DNA of 64,000 nucleotides from Taiwanofungus camphoratus. Lineage: Eukaryota > Basidiomycota > Agaricomycetes > Polyporales > Taiwanofungaceae. Position numbers and translations under genes: made by a program. Positions 1 through 13,438 of this stretch are shown here, piece by piece. Location of the stretch: positions 3,100,001 to 3,164,000 of the forward strand of contig CP021222.1 in assembly GCA_003999685.1 (NCBI GenBank), in the 5' to 3' direction. The notes beneath the pieces are model-generated. The model saw only the letters and a list, made by a program, of their open reading frames with translations. It ran no database searches and was not told where the DNA came from. Numbering within the stretch: position 1 is the stretch's first letter; every line of letters begins with the position of its first letter.

Positions 1-2
1 CC

Positions 3-1736
3 ATGTTCCCCCGGAGTCAGGGTTCACTGCGACTGACACTCAAGAAAGCTACATTGTGCTATGTAAGAATCATTGTCCATTTTCTCGACCGATCAGAGCT
101 CTCTGCTGAAGTAGTCACAGCGTCGCTCTTGTCGCTCCCGTCGCTGGCAATCTGCTAGTGCAGCTACTGAGTCTTATCCTGCCGGTGGACATCTGCCGTC
201 CCTCGCTACATCGAAATATCTTCGAAATACGCGGGAAACGGCTCTTCGTACACCAGGATTACAGTGGACAGACAATGACGATTCTGGCTCAATTAGCAAT
301 GCTGTAGGGGGCCGCGAGACGAGAAAGATGAACATGTACCAAGCGATCCGGGACGCTCTCAGGCAAGTTGGTATTGTATTAATATGTCTGTGAAATGTCG
401 ACCATTTATTTCATAGTAATGTCCTTATGAGAGACGATACTGCTGTTGTCTTTGGAGAAGATGTAGCCTTTGGGGGTGTGTTCAGATGCACTATGGTGAG
501 TATAATTGTGCCACGCGTGAGCGCGGAGACCAGTGATTGATATAGCGGTGAAGGGCCTCGCTGAAGAATTTGGTAAAGGACACGTAACGTAATTCGCACT
601 GCTTGCTGAGATATCCGAACCAGGTAGAGAGCGAGTATTTAACACCCCGTTGAGCGAACAGGGCATAGCAGGGTTCGGAATTGGTCTTGCTGCGATGGGT
701 CACACTGCAATTGCTGAAATCCAGTTCGCTGACTATATCTTCCCGGCATTCGACCAGGTATTTAATGCGTCGAGGACAGTGGTGGAACCCATGCTAATTA
801 TGGTCTTTAGATTGTCAACGAGGCTGCAAAGTACCGGTTTCGATCTCACGGCCAATTTCAAGCAGGAGCTTTGACTATTCGGTGTCCCTCTATGGCTGTT
901 GGGCACGGCGGTCACTATCATTCTCAGAGTCCCGAAGGCTTCTTCATGGGTGCAGCAGGCGTCAAGGTGCGTTGAATGATCTGCGGTTGTGATCAGTTCT
1001 GTTCATCAGGAGTGCTCTATCGCTGTTCTGGGTATTTGTGACTTAGGTGGTAATTCCCCGTTCGCCTCTTCAAGCTAAGGGACTTCTCCTACGGTCAATC
1101 CGAGATCCAAATCCTGTTATTTTCATGGAACCGAAGGTTTTGTATCGCTCCTCAGGTATGCGATGTATTTATCATTACATCCCTGGCCTAACGGCTCCTT
1201 TCCTTAAATAGTCGAACAAGTGCCTATCGATGACTATCATCTTTCTCTTGATCGTGCCGAGACGCTTACTTCGGGATCAGATCTCACGCTCCTATCTTGG
1301 GGCACCCCGATATATCATTGTGAAACTGCTATCCACATGTTGAATTCGCCTCCAGACTCTCTCGCTCCTCATGTTCCGTCTTCCTTGAGGTCAGCCAAAG
1401 TAGAACTTATTGACTTGCGAACCATCTTGCCTTGGGATGTCGAGACTGTTACCGACAGCGTCAACCGCACCGGCAGGCTAGTCATTGTTCATGAGGCTGG
1501 TCGAACAGGTAGCGTTGGAGCTCAGATCAGCTCCGAAATCCAGAAGAGATGTTTCTTGAAATTGAATGCTCCAGTGAGATTGGTCACTGGTTGGGAGTGA
1601 GTGCATCAAGTGCTTGCAAGGTTCAATGCTCACATTCTCTGGTGTCAGTACTCCTGTTCCAATGCAGTTCGAAAAGTTTTACATGCCCGATGGGTTGCGC
1701 ATTTTAGACGCTCTCGTTGAGACCTTATGTTATTGA
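3..1736 (+). CDS. BCKDHB: Branched-chain 2-oxoacid dehydrogenase E1 subunit beta, mitochondrial
   Basis: This is the beta subunit of the thiamine-diphosphate E1 component that oxidatively decarboxylates the 2-oxoacids of Leu, Ile and Val in the mitochondrial matrix. The spliced reading matches the family almost end to end: [20 protein letters not shown], then [71 protein letters not shown] and a C-terminal transketolase domain ending in [17 protein letters not shown] start at the ATG at 3. With an intron at 63-114 it gives an Arg/Ser-rich leader that fits a mitochondrial presequence. A later ATG at 328 opens the conserved core, so a shorter N terminus is possible. The second intron (363-416) uses a GC donor. 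The stop is TGA at 1734-1736. More 5' sequence could lie outside the window. Confidence 0.92.
363..416 (+). other. GC-AG intron in BCKDHB
   Basis: The exon ends in CTCAG and the intron begins GCAAGT, the usual extended consensus of GC donors. It ends in CATAG at 416. Splicing here joins the AIRDAL segment in frame to [15 protein letters not shown]. No nearby GT donor keeps the frame. Confidence 0.75.
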
Positions 1737-1874
1737 TTAATAATCGTGTTAGGTCTGTTCACATCTCTTTATTCCACAATACTGGTGATATCCCGGTCTG
1801 TACCATTGTATCATATTTGTTGTATCAATACTATCTTCTGTAATTCAAAAGAATATCGGACACTTCGAAAGTGA

Positions 1875-3550
1875 GTGAGAGGCGGCCAGTGTTTATCGCG
1901 TGGTACATTTCTGGTCCCATCTGTAAAACAGACATGGTTACTCCTTGGTCTATTGATTGATACAGGAAAAGTTTCAAATATTATTTTGGGATTCGAGCTT
2001 TGGCGAGATCTTGAGACCAGAAACATTCCGTATTTGGCCATTCCGAGTCCTGTCGAATCGTCAGTGTTCTTCCAACCTAGTCGCTCAGTGAAAATCAAGA
2101 TGTCTGCAATCGGTTCAAGACTAGTCTTGTTACTTACTATGCTTAGATCTCCTCAAGTGCAAATGCTCCGGACAGACCTCAATTCCGTTCTCGTTGTTCC
2201 GCGTGATGTCTTTCAAGGAATATTTTCTTCCACCAACGAGGGTTGGTGTGCTAGCTATGGTTTTCCAGGCTGCTCATTCCCAAATGTTTTTTCATCAAAT
2301 ATTTGGTTTCCAGTAACCTTTCTCTCTGCCTTAGTACTGTCACTACTTTTGTTCCCAACTCTCGTCCTTCGCCGGCCTGGGTCCCCAGCTGACGATCGGA
2401 ATTCGCATGAGATGATCAAGGCTCTAAAGGTGTTGTTGATGTTTGTGACTCCTACTCGTTCTATCTGGCCTTCTACATACTTGGACCTGGCTCGACGAGC
2501 AGTTACCTCACGCTGCACTACCATCAAGATCCCTCTGCACCTCCTTGTTAATGATATTATTTCTGGAAAAGTAGAACTCAGAAACAGCCGACTAGATCTT
2601 TCGGATTTGATAAAAGGTTCCTTCAGGATGGACGACTGGTCGCTGCAATTAAGTGCAAACTGGTTGCTTTGGGTGGAGGTCTCAAAATGGATCTTTGTTG
2701 CCCACGTTGTGTCGGCCAAGGTGAGTGACGATCACTGGTGATCCACAATTGAACAACGCATCCATTATCGCAAGGGTGATTCATTGACCGGTGCCTATAT
2801 GCGCTTTGTGTTTATGAGCCATCGAAAGTAACCCGGCTCTATGTGTTAGGTATCTCGAGTTCTCGTCAACGTATCGAAACCATGAAACGCCGTATTCATT
2901 CCCGAACGATCGCCTTATCACGCATCTGCAATGGTCAGAAGGACAATATGTCGGAAATCGAAATACCACTTCTTGCGGCGTCTCGATGGAGTCAACTGAG
3001 GAATTGTTTATGTCTTGACGAAATTCCCTATTCTCAATTGGAATCATCCACCCGAAGACTGCAGTCACGTCTGAGTCCCGGACAGACTGTAGCATTCAAA
3101 TTTACGACCCGATGTCCATCTGTCTCCTTCCTCAGCACCTCCTTCGTACTTTGTGCTCTTCCCTTCCTTCCCCGTCGACATGCACGCATGGGCTCTTTAC
3201 CTGAGCCAAGTTCAGACTTCTCATCCTCAACTACGTCTTTCTCTTGCTTTTATGCGTTGCGCAATCGTACGACTTCTCCGCTACTCGGTTCACTTTCTCA
3301 CTTCCTGGAACTGGTCACATCTGGCCCCGCTGCTGTTGTCGTCCAATCTGTCCAGAATGCCTCTGAAGAATACGCAGATTTCCTCGACACGTACGTGCGG
3401 AATCTAGAGGATGACCCCCATGTACGCGAAGACTTCGTTCGAAAGTGGGGCATAGAGGGGTGGAGGGAGGAAAGATTCTTTGCCTCATGGGAGGCTGCGC
3501 TCTTCTCCGCGAAACTACTGGAGCACTGGGTAGTCGTAGCACACAAATAA
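1875..3550 (+). CDS. Uncharacterised multi-exon gene, boundaries uncertain
   Basis: I do not recognise this protein. The stretch has protein-like reading segments in more than one plus-strand frame, so either several introns are present or the gene has decayed. Examples are a segment near 2600-2720 reading RFLQDGRLVAAIKCKL followed by LCCPRC just before a good GTGAGT donor (2720). A second, at about 2850-3010, reads YLEFSSTYRNHETPYSF after an acceptor TTAG. A C-terminal segment at about 3300-3550 is rich in charged and aromatic residues (FVRKWGIEGW, then LLEHWVVVAHK) and ends in TAA. The last segment reads like the conserved end of a real domain, but I cannot name it. The start is a guess. 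It lies between two confidently called genes and converges with MTHFR. Confidence 0.3.
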
Positions 3551-3696
3551 CCCATATGCCAAGGGCTCTATAATCATGGTCAGCTGTCGCTATCTGTTCT
3601 TGATCAATGGGGCTTGCTACCCTTAACCATCGATTCAGTGATATATCAATACAGCTGTCCATTCTTGTGCGTGAGCTAGCATGTCCCTATTGAATT

Positions 3697-6083
3697 TCAA
3701 ACGAGTGAATCCCCTTTGAAAAGGAAGACCCATAGAGCAGACGGATCCATGTAATCGTGGTGTACGATGCTCACGAGCCACCTTTCACTGCGTACACTCT
3801 CCAACAACCGTCGTTCTGGCGAATCCGGCGGATAGAATGAGGCCCATTCTGCCCATATTGTAAATGCTTCATCCTGGAGCACCACATTAGCAATATGATC
3901 TAGTTGAAGCGAGGAGCAAATTATCGATCTACTAGCCTTCCAAGAGAGGAATGACTCTTTCTCGATGATAGTCGATTGCGCAATCTCCTGGCCAGGGAAC
4001 ACCCCCCACGTAACAGCGTTCCTACCACCTTCAGGAACATTCGTCCGACATTCACCCTTGGTAGTAGAATATTGTGTGTCAATGCCAAATTATTGTACGC
4101 ATAACATGAGTGTGCACGTCACCTGGACGTTTCCTGCGAAGTAGTCAACCCATCCTTGCCCTTGCTCCTTCACTTTCCTCTCGATCTTCTCCAGATCTGC
4201 CTTCTCGACGAAGAACTCGACGAAACACTTCTGGTACACATACCCGCCTCGCGGACCCCAACCAACAACCTCGTCGGTCGAGCTTGCACCGTTGATCGCT
4301 GGCTGCGATCCAACGGTCCACCACCCCTTGCGCGTCAACCGTTCAAGATGCTGGAAGATCATAAGCGATTCGGGGGAGAGCGGAGTAGGTGAGAAAGGGG
4401 TGGTCGGAAGCTTTGAATGTAGATGGCGCAAGAAAATGTTTGTCAGGTCATCAACAGTTTTTGGATGGCCCCATTGCGCGAGGGCTTGCTTCCGCTATAC
4501 ATTTGGATTGAGAGCGAGGTTAAAATTTCATGAGAATAGACGCACCGATAGACTCGAACTCCCCCACAGATCGGTCTCACCGTATGCAGGACTCTTAAAG
4601 TCGCCAAATCGACCGTTGGGAAAGTCATCCCAGCTTGCAGCGTTGTTGAGCTCTCCTTTCCCTGCCTCACCCTCAGTGTTGGGACCTGCTACTGCCAAAG
4701 AATTTGCAGCACTATCAGTTGCACTACGTGGTGTCATGACGAGTTCTGAATCAGGAGCAGTAGGAGCGTCCTAACAAAACAACGGTTGTAGCTTATGATG
4801 GGGAATCAAAATGTGTCACAAACGTACAGCAATAAGTTTATTGGTGATCTTAGGGCTACCGCCAATCCAGCCAAGACCTTCCAATACGCGAGTAACACTC
4901 TTTTCCAGGTTGAGAGTGCAGAAATGGACACCACGGATTTCACCATGTTTGGTTAATTCCTGTATCATTTTTATTGCAAGGTTCACTCCATAATCTTTAA
5001 TTTTTTGGTCGTCGTGCTATAGGCGAAATCCAATCGTTAAAGACATCAAACAAACGAGAAACGTGTGCAACATACACGCAACGGGACAAGGTCTGACATG
5101 AGACTCGGAGGGACATGTGTGCCACATAATTTTGTCATGCGAAGGAATGATGCATACGTCTGTATAGGCATTATTCCCGGGACGATCGGAACTCGTATGC
5201 CTGCGATAATTAAGAATAAAAATCGAAGCGACGCGTAGATCTTATGACCGACCTTTTTCCCTGACTTTCTTGACCCACTGTAGGAAACCGTCGACATCGT
5301 AGAAGAGTTGAGTAATTATGAAGTCCGCTCCCGCATCGACCTTAGCCTTGAGGTATTCGAGTTCGCCATTTGCATCTGCATCTCTATCAGGGTGGCCGTC
5401 CGGGTATGCTACGGTTGAATATTGTAAGTACGAGCAACCATTGTCTATAAAAGAAGATGTGACCTGCCACGCCGACGCAGAACTCAGAGGAGAATTCGGA
5501 AGACGACCGTATATAGGAGACTAGATCAGCCCCATGAGTAAAACGTAGATCGGTGGGAATCCAATATTCTTCTCCCCTTGGAGGATCTGCATGATCGTCA
5601 AATCAAACCTTCAGCGTTGCGAACAGAACTAATGTACCTCCCCGCAAAGCCAGTATATTCGTGATGCCACGTTTCTTTGCAGCCTAAACCATCGAAAAGT
5701 TTTACAGATGGATTCATGTTAGACACTGTCGTTGATGACTTACCCTCAGCGCATCATCGACCATGCCCTGTTCCATGTTCGTGCATGTCAAATGGAGTAT
5801 AGTATCAACTTCATGCTCAGATTGGGTCAAGCCTGCGAGCTCCAGACTTCGATCCTTCGTATTCCCGCCAGCACCCCATGTAATGCTTACTGCCAGAGGA
5901 TTCAGGGAAACTAGCCTTGATATCCGGGAAAGCAAATTCTCAAAGCCCTGTGACACAAATTTAGCTACAGATGCACATTGCAATACATATGCCACAAACC
6001 TGATCAGTTTTGGGGGGGAAGAACTCGAATGTGAAGAAGGGCTGGTTTTGACTGTACTCTGCTATCTTCTGGCTCAGCTTCAT
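3697..6083 (-). CDS. MTHFR: Methylenetetrahydrofolate reductase
   Basis: Reduces 5,10-methylene-THF to 5-methyl-THF for methionine synthesis, using FAD and NAD(P)H. The start ATG at 6083 gives MKLSQKIAEY followed by the family signature FFTFEFFPPKT and then SITWGAGG, LHLTCTNM, the acceptor-loop region with LRGDPPRG, DFIITQLFYDVD, VPIVPGIMPIQTY and KLCGTHVPP. These form the TIM-barrel catalytic half. The C-terminal half has the eukaryotic regulatory domain (SWDDFPNGRFGDFKSPAYGE, then NGASSTDEVVGWGPRGGYVY, and near the end AEWASFYPPDSPERRLLE). The protein is full-length for a eukaryotic MTHFR and carries several short introns. The stop is TGA at 3697-3699. Yeast has two paralogues (MET12 and MET13), and I cannot tell which one this corresponds to. 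It is head-to-head with the Rab6 gene across 297 bp. Confidence 0.95.
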
Positions 6084-6380
6084 TATTTGACGAGATTTGC
6101 AACCGCAAGATAATATGATTGAAACATATATCAGAGTCTAGCAAGAGTCAAACGGTCATGGTCCCATCTGATTTTCGCAGGTCTTAATGCACAAAGTCAC
6201 GTGCATGAATACTCGATCGACGCAGCCATTGGTGGTCGTATTACTGCGATATTACTATCTCCTCGGCCGGTTGGAAGTGAGAACGACATTTGGCTTTCGT
6301 TCTCGACACAACGTACCCAATTCTCTTCATCTGCGCAGGCCCAATTATAGGAGCTCGGTCTGCCTCGGACAGACTTCACC

Positions 6381-7321
<941 letters not shown>

Positions 7322-7577
7322 TCATGTTGTAGATTGTTGCCGTGGACTCAGGGAGGGAAAGCCCAAACTGCATGGTTGGTGCCTTACACCTTGAAGTAAT
7401 GGCTGTATATACCATCGTATTTTTTTCGCCTGGTGCGCTTGGGAACGCAGATGTTGTATGCAACGTCCTTGAGATCGTTTGAAGCCATGATAGGAGTATA
7501 AAACTAGTCCAATTAGTCTATCAATACAGCATAAGTTCACACACATCACTCGACATCATTTATGCCTTGCGGTCGAT

Positions 7578-9026
7578 TCATCCCCTATTCATTGTATTAC
7601 CTGCACCTCTAGGATGAGTATCCGTGTACTGCGCCCAACGCTCATCCTTTTGCCGTTTCTCCTCTGCTTTCTGCTCACCCTGAATTGTACCATCCATTTC
7701 AGCGTCAAAGGCGAGTTGCTCTGATGTGGTAAGAGCTTCTTCCGACTGAGAGCTAGTCATTTAGGGACGTAAGTGCGAGAGAACAGACAACGATCGGGTA
7801 AAGAAGATACTTACCCGCCGCCCGAAATGATATTTCCTCGCTGACGCTCGACTTCAAGATAGCCGTCAATGGTCAATGTAGGCAGACGGTGGTCAGGCTG
7901 GAAAACTTGAGCTTGTAGTCGGGTGCGGTCGGGCGTTGATGGGAGGATCGTGAACGCACGGAGGGGCTTGCACGGTAAAGTTAGACAATTGGAACGTTGC
8001 ATCGTCTGTCGTGGTACACATACCTTTCCGCTACCATCCAACAAGGGACCCTTGCCATCGGGTCCGCCTAGGGGTACAGGCGCATCTAGTCGCCACGTAT
8101 CATCGTTCCTGGAATTCTGTGCTCGTCGCAGGTCTTCAGGAGGCAATTGCATAGGTGGAGGTCCACTGCGGAGTAGTTGGAGCTCCTGACTGAGGCTCTG
8201 GAGCTGTGAGTGTGCCTGTGCGTAGAGGAGGCGCAAAATAAGGAGAGTTGTCTCGCGCAGGATGTCGTCAGTATCCGAATCTTCCTCTTCGTCGGCTGAT
8301 GCAGTAGTAGATTTGCGCGTGGGATCGGGAAGGAGAGAAGCAATTAGGTCAAATTCTGATGTCAACTCCTCGCTGTTGGTACTCTGATGGCGACGCCTGC
8401 GGACCGCCTGGAGAAAGAGTTTTACATAGCTGTTGTAAACCGAAACGAGAAAGCAGACCTGTATTTTAGACCTGGTCTCCTTCTCCTTCTGGTACTGTTT
8501 GATCTTAATTTCCCGACGTCTTGCGGGATCGTCGCTTGACGTCGTTTGAGCATACAGCACCTTCTCCGGGTCAGGGATTACTCTATATACCTCTAAGCTC
8601 GACACAAATGCTTGCATATATCTCTGAAAATTTGGTCAGCTCAGCAATTTTTCTCAAGATTGTTTATCGACCTGTGACCGCTCGGCACGTTGCAGACGCG
8701 CTTCCACATCGCTATTTCTTACACGGCCTTCGACCTCAGCGAGCACAAATGGTACAAGGAGATACACGAGATCCCGTGTAGAAATATCCGCAAGGTCTTC
8801 ATTTTGACTGAATAATGACAAAGATGAGACCCGGGAGTGGAGCAGGCTTAGATCAGAAAGAGCAGATTGCCATAGTTGCTACACGTCTGCTGTCGGTGAG
8901 CTAGCGATAAAGACTGGGCCGGAAAGACTCACCTGAGTTTCATCTTCAATCGTCGGTAGACTTGTGGCTCTAGCAGCAGAGGTGAGGCCCCTGTAGAATA
9001 GGGCTGGAAGAGACAATTCTAGCATG
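7578..9026 (-). CDS. TAP42: Tap42/IGBP1-like PP2A regulatory protein
   Basis: Tap42 family proteins bind the catalytic subunits of PP2A-type phosphatases downstream of TORC1. The N terminus (LSLPALFYRGLTSAARA, then LPTIEDETQ) and the helical core (LADISTRDLVYLLVPFVLAE, then RREIKIKQYQKEKE) match the family. The C terminus has the typical tail with LEVERQRGNIISGGG, a SEEALTTSEQLAFD stretch and KRQKDERWAQYTDTHPRGAG. I chose the ATG at 9026 because it immediately precedes the conserved N terminus. An upstream in-frame ATG at 9166 would add about 47 poorly family-like residues. TGA lies at 7578-7580. The gene is head-to-head with POT1. Confidence 0.88.
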
Positions 9027-9231
9027 GTGAGCTGATCGACACTGACACTCGTGTGCTGTGGCAGACGTTTGACCAAGTCGCAGAGCGTGCGTGAATCACG
9101 TGAGTCGCGACCGCGTTCCAGCACTTTCGCGTTCCACGACGCGTTCGCCGTCTCGTCAGACCACATCAGGTCTCGTCTCTCTGTTATTCAACGATTAGGA
9201 CCTCATTCTTGTGAAGCCTCCCCGTCTCGTG
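9027..9231. promoter_or_regulatory. Divergent TAP42/POT1 promoter region
   Basis: If Tap42 starts at 9026, only about 205 bp separate the two start codons, and both genes must be driven from here. The stretch holds an ACGCGT hexamer at 9139-9144, the MluI cell-cycle box bound by MBF-type factors in fungi, and a CACGTG E-box core near 9098. These are sequence matches only. Confidence 0.4.
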
Positions 9232-12200
9232 ATGAAACGCGGAACAGATACAAAGGCGAGCAATGATACGAAGCGTCGACGATCTGGTGACCCTCCAACC
9301 AGTGCCAATGATCCATTCGACCCCAGCCTCGAGAGGAGAGCGACAGACATATATAGATATGGCACAGACGGTACAGGATTTCTGAAAGGAAAGGTTGTAA
9401 TGAAGTGGGGGCCGATGAATGGAAGACTCAGAGTCCTCTTCGCCACACAAGAAGGCTCGCCACCGTCTCAGGATGTACGCTTTGAAGTTAATTTTGCTGG
9501 AGACTGCTCGAAGCACTTCCGTGTTCTCTCATTGCATATCAGAGACGAATTTAAGCTATGTCTCAAAGGCGCATCTGTTCGGAAGACATGCAGTTCTCAC
9601 AACGCGCTGCAGATGACACTGCAATACGAAGACGGTGTTACCATCAAATATCTCCATTCCAAAGACGAATCTCTAATCGGCAAAGTCATCGACTTATGGA
9701 GCAGTGAGAAACTCCATAGTCCACGCTAGTTGTGATTGTGTCTGACGTTCTACGATCGCTTTTTCCCTCAAATCCAGTTGTGCGACAAGAACGCAAGGAG
9801 CCGGAACCTGAACCACATGATTGGTACGCTACTCCGGCAGTAATGCAAGCACTTCCGCTTGGCCATACCGATGTCGTGACGCCGGTCAACGATCAGATAT
9901 TGACTATAGAACCGGAAGTGAGTGGACCTGTTGTATCTGTGTTTGCAACTCTTCATCCAGCTGCTTTTCGATTCTATTATTGCCGTCTGAACCACACCAA
10001 GGAAGCTCGTCTTTCGAATATTTTTCAACGGAGCGACCCCACCATTCCAGCCGTTTGGAATCAAGGTGTTCATGGACGCGAACAAAACACAGTCAGACCT
10101 GCACCTATCAGGGCGGACAGACATTCGACCGAGACCGGTCCGCTCGGCTGCACCTCACCTCCTATCACTTCCGTCATTGGCTCTGGTATCGACGGGCAGC
10201 AAGGCAAGCGATCATCTGCCATCGCTGATCGTTCAACACATACGGCCAGGGACCAGGCTACACATATTTTGCATAAGTATCCAGCGAATCTGCCTCACGG
10301 AGATGTCGGCGGTACATCCACGCCGCTCAGAGCACCAGTGAGAGCTGACTCAACTAAGGATCTCAGCGTAAAGAAGCTGAGGAAACAAGGAAAAGCTCGA
10401 TTGCGTAAAACCAAGCAACAGTCCCGGAAGGCCACTGGGGAAGGTTTCTGTGGAGATGCCGCTGGTTCTGGACTGCCACCTATTGCTGACCCCCAAGCAC
10501 ATTCACGAGAAGGTACGGAGGATAGTAGTGCAAGCGGCATGAAAGCGGATACTTCGCTTTCCGTCTCAAGTCATTCAGACACTACCTCGGGTACCGCCCT
10601 CACGGGCTCTATGCTCGTGGATGACGGCAGCTCCGCAAATCCATCTGTTCATCAAACTTCGGTCGCTTTAGTCTCTGCCCCTCCGACTGAGTGTTTAACT
10701 GCAAAGATCTCTGAAACCAGTGTTCCTGCCCAATCATCTGCATTTGAAAACGATGCGTCTTACCGCTCGCCTGCCCCCGTCATGGCTACTACCACTCCAA
10801 AAATTCCCCTCGGTTCTGAATCCAAAAGTTCTGATCCGGCTTTATCCCGCCAAGCTGGATTTCACTCAGAATATGTGCGTCGAATTGTTTCGTCAAGTTG
10901 AATGTTCATCTCACGTGAGGATTCAATGTTTGCTACGTTGTACCTAAGGGATACTACACTCCTCTCAATGAAGTGCAGGACAAAAAGTCATGCAACGTAG
11001 TAGGGGTTGTGACTTTCGCAAGCAGCGTATCTCCAACCTACACAAATGGTATGTCCATGCTGCATGTCTCAACGAATGGTCACTAACTCGTGTTCACGGT
11101 ACTGCAGAGTTCAAAACGAACGTGGATTTAGTGGACCCGTCCAACCACAACGTAGGAGAGTTCAGCATCAATTGTTTTGGTAAAGTCGAGAATTGTCTCC
11201 CTAAACCTAAGAAGGGCGACATCCTCCTGATTCGACAACTCCAAGTAAGGACAAACATCTCATAGACGATTTCAAGCGTGTTGAATCAGTGCGCTCATCA
11301 GGGCGACTTTTATCGGAAACCTCGAGGCACCGCGCCTTCGTACAAAGGTTGGACGTGGGCCATTTTCGACCCACTCTCAGGCAAAGTAGCCGGCGCAAAT
11401 TTCCAGGATTCACTCATCCAAATGACTTTCGAGCCTACTCCGCTTGAAGTAGACTACTGTGTTCGTCTCTGGAACTGGTACAAGGATGTCTATCCAGACG
11501 CGATGCTCAGCCCAGATTTGGGTACTGTTCATCAGATTGAAGACTCTTTCCGAAGATCTCGTTCACGAGTGCATAGATTGATATGCGATGCATCGCCACA
11601 AGCAGAGCCTGATGGTTTTTTTGATTGCACAGTGGAGGCAAGGTTTAATACATGCTATATTTTCTGACGCTGCTCATGATACTGAGACTAGGTCCTTTAT
11701 GGGAAGCCGACCGCCCAGGACCATGTCTATAGTATCTATGTTACTGATTACACCCGGAATCCGGCTATCACACCTATCGAAGCCGATTGGTGCCCACCGC
11801 AGTTGGCTGACAAAGTATTGAAGGTAGAATTATGGCTTGACGCCTCGCAATTGGGACCAAGCTTGGAGTCCGGAGGGTATTATTTCATGGGCAACAACAG
11901 AATGAAAGTCAGTTCGGGGGGATACATGGAAGCAACCATATCTGCAAAAGACAAAATCAAGAAATTGGATGAGGACGAGCTCGAGGGACAGCCTCATTTG
12001 CAGGCCTTGCTGCAGTGGGTCCCCCAGTATCTCATTGCTGTTCGGTAATGAGAATTGTAGGTTTATAGGCGTAAGAGGGATTGGGAAGCTCAGGTCGAAG
12101 CCAGTGGCGGAGCTGAATTATTCCCTCACAAACTGATCGAAGATGCCGAAGGAAATCGCCATTTCCGATGCACAGTGGAGGTATCTGACGGTCCTGTTAC

Positions 12201-13438
12201 GTTAGTCTCGTATATGCTCAATGCTTGGCTCTCTAGGTGCTTTCACTCGTACACAGGGATGAGCAAAGTTATTTATACGTCACAGATTACACCTCGCGAT
12301 CCGATCTGGTGCCTGTCGCTGCCACCTTGCTAGGGGTAGCTAACCTAGAAGATCGTGTCGTCCGAATCGTATTGTTTGACGGTCAGATTGAGACAGCCAA
12401 ACATCTAGAACCAGGCGACTTTGTCAGCATTCGGAACTTGAGGCTCAAGCCTTCCGGGGGAACGTCTCAATTAGCTGGCCGTCTCGGAGGCGACCAACGG
12501 CTAATCAGCAAGTTGCAGACTCATACAACTGCCAACGAACACCTCAAGGCTCTGCTTCGGTATGTCATTGCTCTTCGAACGTACTAGGTCTTGACGCCCT
12601 TGATTTCGATAGTCGCAAGGAAGAATGGGAGACACGTTTCAGAACCAAGGGTCGTGGTTTGGGCCGCAATTATCGCCGAAGAAAGGCCGCGGAGGTGGAT
12701 ACGCCCTTGGAGAGTCGAGTGCCGGATGTCCGAACTGAGCCTGAAGTTTCTCCGGGCAATCGTAGAGGACTGAAGACCATCAAAGAGGTTGTAGCCAGCC
12801 CTCGGTGCCCTAACAAATTTCGAATAAGATCTCGTATCATCGATTTTTATCCAAATGCGTTGAGGGATTTCACGGTCATGCGATGCACGAAGTGTGGAGA
12901 CGAGTAAGTCGGCGACAATGTTGCCATTGGCCGTATTAACTGTAGGCTCATGAAACACTTCTCAGCGTTCCCCGAACACGTCGGATTTGCACTGCATGTG
13001 ACGATGCCATGGACGAAGATACCTATGTCCGGCCGTTCTATCAGTTTTGGTTCAGAGTACAAGACCAGGAAGGAAGTCAACTTGAACTTTCGGTGTGTGA
13101 TGCACAGGTATGTCTCTCGTTTAGAACTTCGCACTCGGACTTATGCGTCGGCTTGTCAGTGTTCTTTATTGAAAAGCGTGCAACCTACTAATTTTCATGC
13201 AGACCAAGGCGCTCTGGAGGAATTTACACGACATCTCAAACCTCTCCTGGTTGACCTCTTCGAAGAGCGTGAGGGAATATGCCAGCGGCGCTTGGGGGAT
13301 AGTGAATTCGATCCGAATACTCCTGATCTCGATCTTACCATCGGCAGTTGGCCTTTAGGCGATGAAGACGAAGCGGATGCTCCTAGTAGAGGATATCTAC
13401 TGATGCATCATGAACTACTGAGTGACCACACACATTGA
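9232..13438 (+). CDS. POT1: Protection of telomeres protein 1 (Pot1)
   Basis: A telomeric single-stranded-DNA-binding protein. A long basic, low-complexity N-terminal half with few introns (to about 10,870) is followed by the Pot1 OB fold: YYTPLNEVQD, VVGVVTFASSVSPTYTN, VDLVDPSNHNVGEFSINCFG, PKKGDILLIRQLQ. Two further, mutually similar OB-like units follow (see the repeat entry). Near the C terminus a zinc-ribbon-like pattern, CTKC...CTAC spaced by about 12 residues, precedes PFYQFWFRVQD and a C-terminal acidic tail. I start at the ATG at 9232. A GTG at 9211 is in frame but is not a likely start. The first exon joins the second through an intron with acceptor CAG near 9778, and the GTGCGT donor near 10,874 leads into GYYTPLNE. 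The protein is longer than human POT1 because of the N-terminal extension. TGA ends at 13438. Confidence 0.85.
11626..12560 (+). repeat. Tandem OB-like unit duplication within POT1
   Basis: Two successive units begin at 11,626 and 12,169. Each reads CTVEV, then YVTDYT about 20 residues on, then HLQALL or HLKALL, then RKxxWE. In both units an intron falls exactly after CTVE (phase 0) and another falls just before the RKxxWE segment (phase 2). The first unit's intron uses a GC donor at 11,638; the second unit's uses GT at 12,181. This points to an internal exon-plus-intron duplication. Confidence 0.75.
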
